In this document: in pieces, positions 5,111 to 6,833 of the stretch
Layout: every line of letters begins with the position of its first letter
How positions within the stretch are numbered: position 1 is the stretch's first letter
The notes under the pieces: generated by a model
The model's input: the letters and a program-made list of their open reading frames with translations, nothing else
What the model was told of the DNA's origin: nothing
Database searches by the model: none
Assembly (NCBI GenBank): GCA_002509495.1
Contig: DAEV01000057.1
Location: 2,557-9,389 of the forward strand
DNA from: Methanolinea sp. UBA473
GTDB lineage: Archaea; Halobacteriota; Methanomicrobia; Methanomicrobiales; Methanospirillaceae
Length of the DNA: 6,833 nucleotides
Direction of reading: 5' to 3'
Translations under genes and position numbers: made by a program

Positions 5111-6592
5111 ATGGCTTTTTACCGTTGTAACGTATGCAACGTGTTCGAGTACGATCCCGTCCGCGGGAATTCCCTCACCGGGATCAGGCCGGGAACCGAA
5201 CCCCGTGACTTTCCTGCCGGCTGGAAATGTCCCATCTGTTCCTCGGATAAAACACACCTGATTCCGGTGCCGAAGCCATCCGCTGCGGCCCGCCACGAGA
5301 TCCCCTGCCCCACCTGCGGGGCATCCATTTCCGTCTCCGTCGCCCCCCTCCCTGAAGGGGTGTCCCCCGCCTACCTTGCAGAGTGGGAACGTCCGGAGGA
5401 TGCGCTGGAGGTGTACATGGCCGATATCCATACCATGGCCTCGACGGGCGAATCGATCCTGGAACCGATGAGGACGAAAAAGCCGGTCATTTCATGGGAC
5501 GATATCCTCATCAAGGGCGCACAGATCGCGAAAATCCCGAAAAACAGCAGCGTCCCGGTGAATACCCGCACCGTGATCGGGCCAAAGGCCCTTCAACCGC
5601 TCGTGATAGAAATCCCGGTGTTGATCACGCACATGTCCTACGGTGCCCTGTCGGCGGAGGTGAAGGTCGCGCTTGCAAAGGGAAGTGCCGCAGTAAAGAC
5701 CGCGATCGGCGGTGGAGAAGGCGGGGTCCTCGATGAGGAAAAAAGGAACGCGTACCGGTATATCTTCGAATATGTCCCGAACCGGTACGGCGTGACAGAG
5801 GAGAACCTCCGGTCGGCGGATGCCATCGAGATCAAGCTCGGGCAGTCGGCCGAACCCGGGATGGGAGCCCGGTTGCCTGCCGAGAAGGTGACCGCAGAGA
5901 TCGCGAAGATGCGGGGTTATCCTGAAGGATCCGACATTTTAAGCCCCGCTTCGTTCGAAGATATCCTCGACCGGGAGACCTTGCGGGAGAAAGTCCGTTG
6001 GCTGCGGGAGACCTCGGGCGGGAGACCCATAGGGATCAAGATTGCGGCAGGGGATATCGAGCAGGATCTGGAAGCGATCCTCTATGCGGGACCGGACTAC
6101 ATCACCCTTGACGGAAGACCGGGCGCAACCGCCGCAGCCTCAAAATTCATCAAGGCAGCCACGTCCGTTCCGACCATCTTCGCCCTTCACCGGGCCCGGA
6201 AGTACCTTGACCGGCACGGGGCTGCCGATGTATCCCTTGTCATCACCGGAGGCCTCCGGGTCTCGTCGGATTTTGCAAAAGCCCTCGCTCTCGGCGCAGA
6301 TGCGGTCGCGATCGGGACTGCGGCGCTGATGGCCTGCGCCTGCCAGCAATACCGCATGTGCCATACCGGTTTGTGCCCGGTCGGGGTGACCACCCAGACG
6401 CCGGCACTTCGAGCGCGCCTGAATCCCTTCTTTTCTGCAAAACGTCTCGAGCATTTCCTGCGGGTCTCGACCGATGAACTCAGGGACTTTGCCCGGCTCA
6501 CCGGGAATGATGACGTACATGCCCTGGGGATCAGGAACCTTTGCACCACAAACTCGGAGATCTCCGGGCATACCGATATCCCCCATGTCTGA
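5111..6592 (+). CDS. Rubredoxin-fused FMN/3Fe-4S glutamate synthase family protein
   Basis: A 493-residue flavoprotein related to the synthase (GltB domain 2) part of glutamate synthase, which reduces the 2-oxoglutarate/ammonia imine to glutamate. An N-terminal rubredoxin-like domain (about 1-50) has C6-x2-C9 and C40-P-I-C43 to hold iron. A lone CPTCG (C66/C69) follows. The TIM-barrel Glu_synthase domain covers about 130-460, with THMSYGALS (173-181) and IGGGEGG (199-205) near the FMN, IKLGQSAEPGMGARLP (241-256), DGRPGATAAAS (334-344) and VITGGLRVSSDFAKALALGA (377-396). The 3Fe-4S ligands are C411-x5-C417-x4-C422 in CQQYRMCHTGLCPVGVTTQ. There is no glutaminase (GATase) or GXGXG domain, so ammonia and electrons must come from partners; the rubredoxin domain is a plausible built-in electron entry. 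No partner gene is in the window. Whether this subfamily truly makes glutamate is not settled by sequence. Confidence 0.92.
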   Translation: MAFYRCNVCNVFEYDPVRGNSLTGIRPGTEPRDFPAGWKCPICSSDKTHLIPVPKPSAAARHEIPCPTCGASISVSVAPLPEGVSPAYLAEWERPEDALEVYMADIHTMASTGESILEPMRTKKPVISWDDILIKGAQIAKIPKNSSVPVNTRTVIGPKALQPLVIEIPVLITHMSYGALSAEVKVALAKGSAAVKTAIGGGEGGVLDEEKRNAYRYIFEYVPNRYGVTEENLRSADAIEIKLGQSAEPGMGARLPAEKVTAEIAKMRGYPEGSDILSPASFEDILDRETLREKVRWLRETSGGRPIGIKIAAGDIEQDLEAILYAGPDYITLDGRPGATAAASKFIKAATSVPTIFALHRARKYLDRHGAADVSLVITGGLRVSSDFAKALALGADAVAIGTAALMACACQQYRMCHTGLCPVGVTTQTPALRARLNPFFSAKRLEHFLRVSTDELRDFARLTGNDDVHALGIRNLCTTNSEISGHTDIPHV

Positions 6593-6595
6593 CCG

Positions 6596-6612
6596 CCCGG
6601 CGGTTGTCCGGG
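6596..6612. terminator. GC hairpin just after the glutamate-synthase-like gene
   Basis: CCCGG (6596-6600) and CCGGG (6608-6612) form a 5-bp stem with a 7-nt loop CGGTTGT, 3 nt after the stop codon. There is no T-run downstream, so a role in termination is uncertain; mRNA 3'-end protection is an alternative. Confidence 0.35.
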
Positions 6613-6647
6613 AAGATGCAGATACGGCGGCAGCCGCATCCAACCCG

Positions 6648-6668
6648 CCCCCCGGTTGTCCAGGGGGG
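6648..6668. terminator. Strong GC hairpin between convergent genes
   Basis: CCCCCC (6648-6653) pairs with GGGGGG (6663-6668). Inside, GG (6654-6655) and CC (6660-6661) pair around a TTGT loop, with one bulged A. It lies 3 nt beyond the stop of the minus-strand gene and 55 nt after the plus-strand stop. It could serve both convergent transcripts. Neither strand shows a T-tract after it. Confidence 0.4.
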
Positions 6669-6671
6669 TGC

Positions 6672-6833
6672 TTAGAACCTTTTCGGATCCGTATCCACGT
6701 CCACGATCACGGGTTGATCCATCGCCATTGCCCGGAGGATCGCGGGTTCCAGTTCGTCCGGCAGGTTCACGCGGATGCCCGCACCCCCGCAGATGCCGGC
6801 AAATCCTGCAAAGTCCGGGTTGAGAAGATCGGT
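6672..6833 (-). CDS. Thiamine pyrophosphate enzyme, C-terminal end (pyruvate oxidase/acetolactate synthase-like), 5' part outside window
   Basis: The minus-strand frame runs in open from base 6833 and stops with TAA (complement of 6672-6674), giving 53 residues. It is too short to appear as an ordinary full ORF but is clearly coding. The pattern NPDFAGFAGICGGAGIRV, then LPDELEPAILRAMAMDQP and VIVDVDTDP, is the typical end of the C-terminal TPP-binding domain of the pyruvate dehydrogenase (quinone)/pyruvate oxidase/acetolactate synthase superfamily: the last helix with the G-IRV-PEEL element and the final VDV strand. These enzymes use TPP to decarboxylate 2-oxo acids. The exact substrate cannot be told from this end alone. 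It is transcribed convergently with the glutamate-synthase-like gene. Confidence 0.8.
   Translation of the reverse strand, partial: TDLLNPDFAGFAGICGGAGIRVNLPDELEPAILRAMAMDQPVIVDVDTDPKRF

Noticed and set aside
5038..5130. Short upstream ORF (30 codons) overlapping the start of the glutamate-synthase-like gene
   Set aside because: There is no good ribosome site for its ATG, its composition is not protein-like, and the downstream start has its own strong GGGAGG. A regulatory uORF cannot be excluded but is unsupported.

Overview
The window reads as chromosomal DNA from a euryarchaeon, most likely a methanogen of the Methanomicrobiales (Methanoregula or Methanosphaerula-like). This is inferred from family recognition only. 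The clues are a PAS/HisKA_2 sensor kinase coupled to a response regulator with an archaeal-style winged-helix output, a rubredoxin-fused glutamate-synthase-like flavoprotein of the kind found in methanogens, an archaeal AT-rich TATA-type promoter before a small heat-shock gene, and strong GGAGG-type ribosome binding sites. There are no mobile elements, rRNA or tRNA genes, or CRISPR arrays.

Left part (1-2749): a two-component operon. The kinase enters from outside the window (two PAS domains, a coiled coil, a HisKA_2 phosphoacceptor and an HATPase domain). It overlaps by 8 bp a response regulator with a canonical receiver, an unassigned middle domain of about 190 residues, and a PadR-like winged helix. 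The pair forms a complete signal-to-transcription route.

Middle (2744-4274): an intergenic, small-gene zone. Three tandem copies of a 24-bp unit, each carrying the perfect palindrome AAATGATCATTT, begin inside the stop codon of the regulator. An 8-bp inverted repeat around a T6 run follows. Then come a doubtful 130-codon ORF, a short Hsp20/alpha-crystallin gene with its own TATA box, and two small ORFs: one with a C-x4-C-x2-C-x4-C cluster, the other basic and helical, starting 4 nt after the first one stops.

Right part (4275-6833): an AHSA1/SRPBCC-domain protein with an unusual N-terminal extension of about 75 residues, then a 493-residue rubredoxin-glutamate synthase (FMN/3Fe-4S) fusion. 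A convergent intergenic region with two hairpins sharing the motif CGGTTGTCC comes next. Last, on the minus strand, is the C-terminal end of a thiamine-pyrophosphate enzyme of the pyruvate oxidase/acetolactate synthase superfamily.

The genes do not form one obvious pathway. The best-supported functional unit is the kinase-regulator pair. The most unusual DNA is the palindromic tandem repeat directly behind it, which could be a binding array for that regulator, a terminator, or a dispersed repeat.
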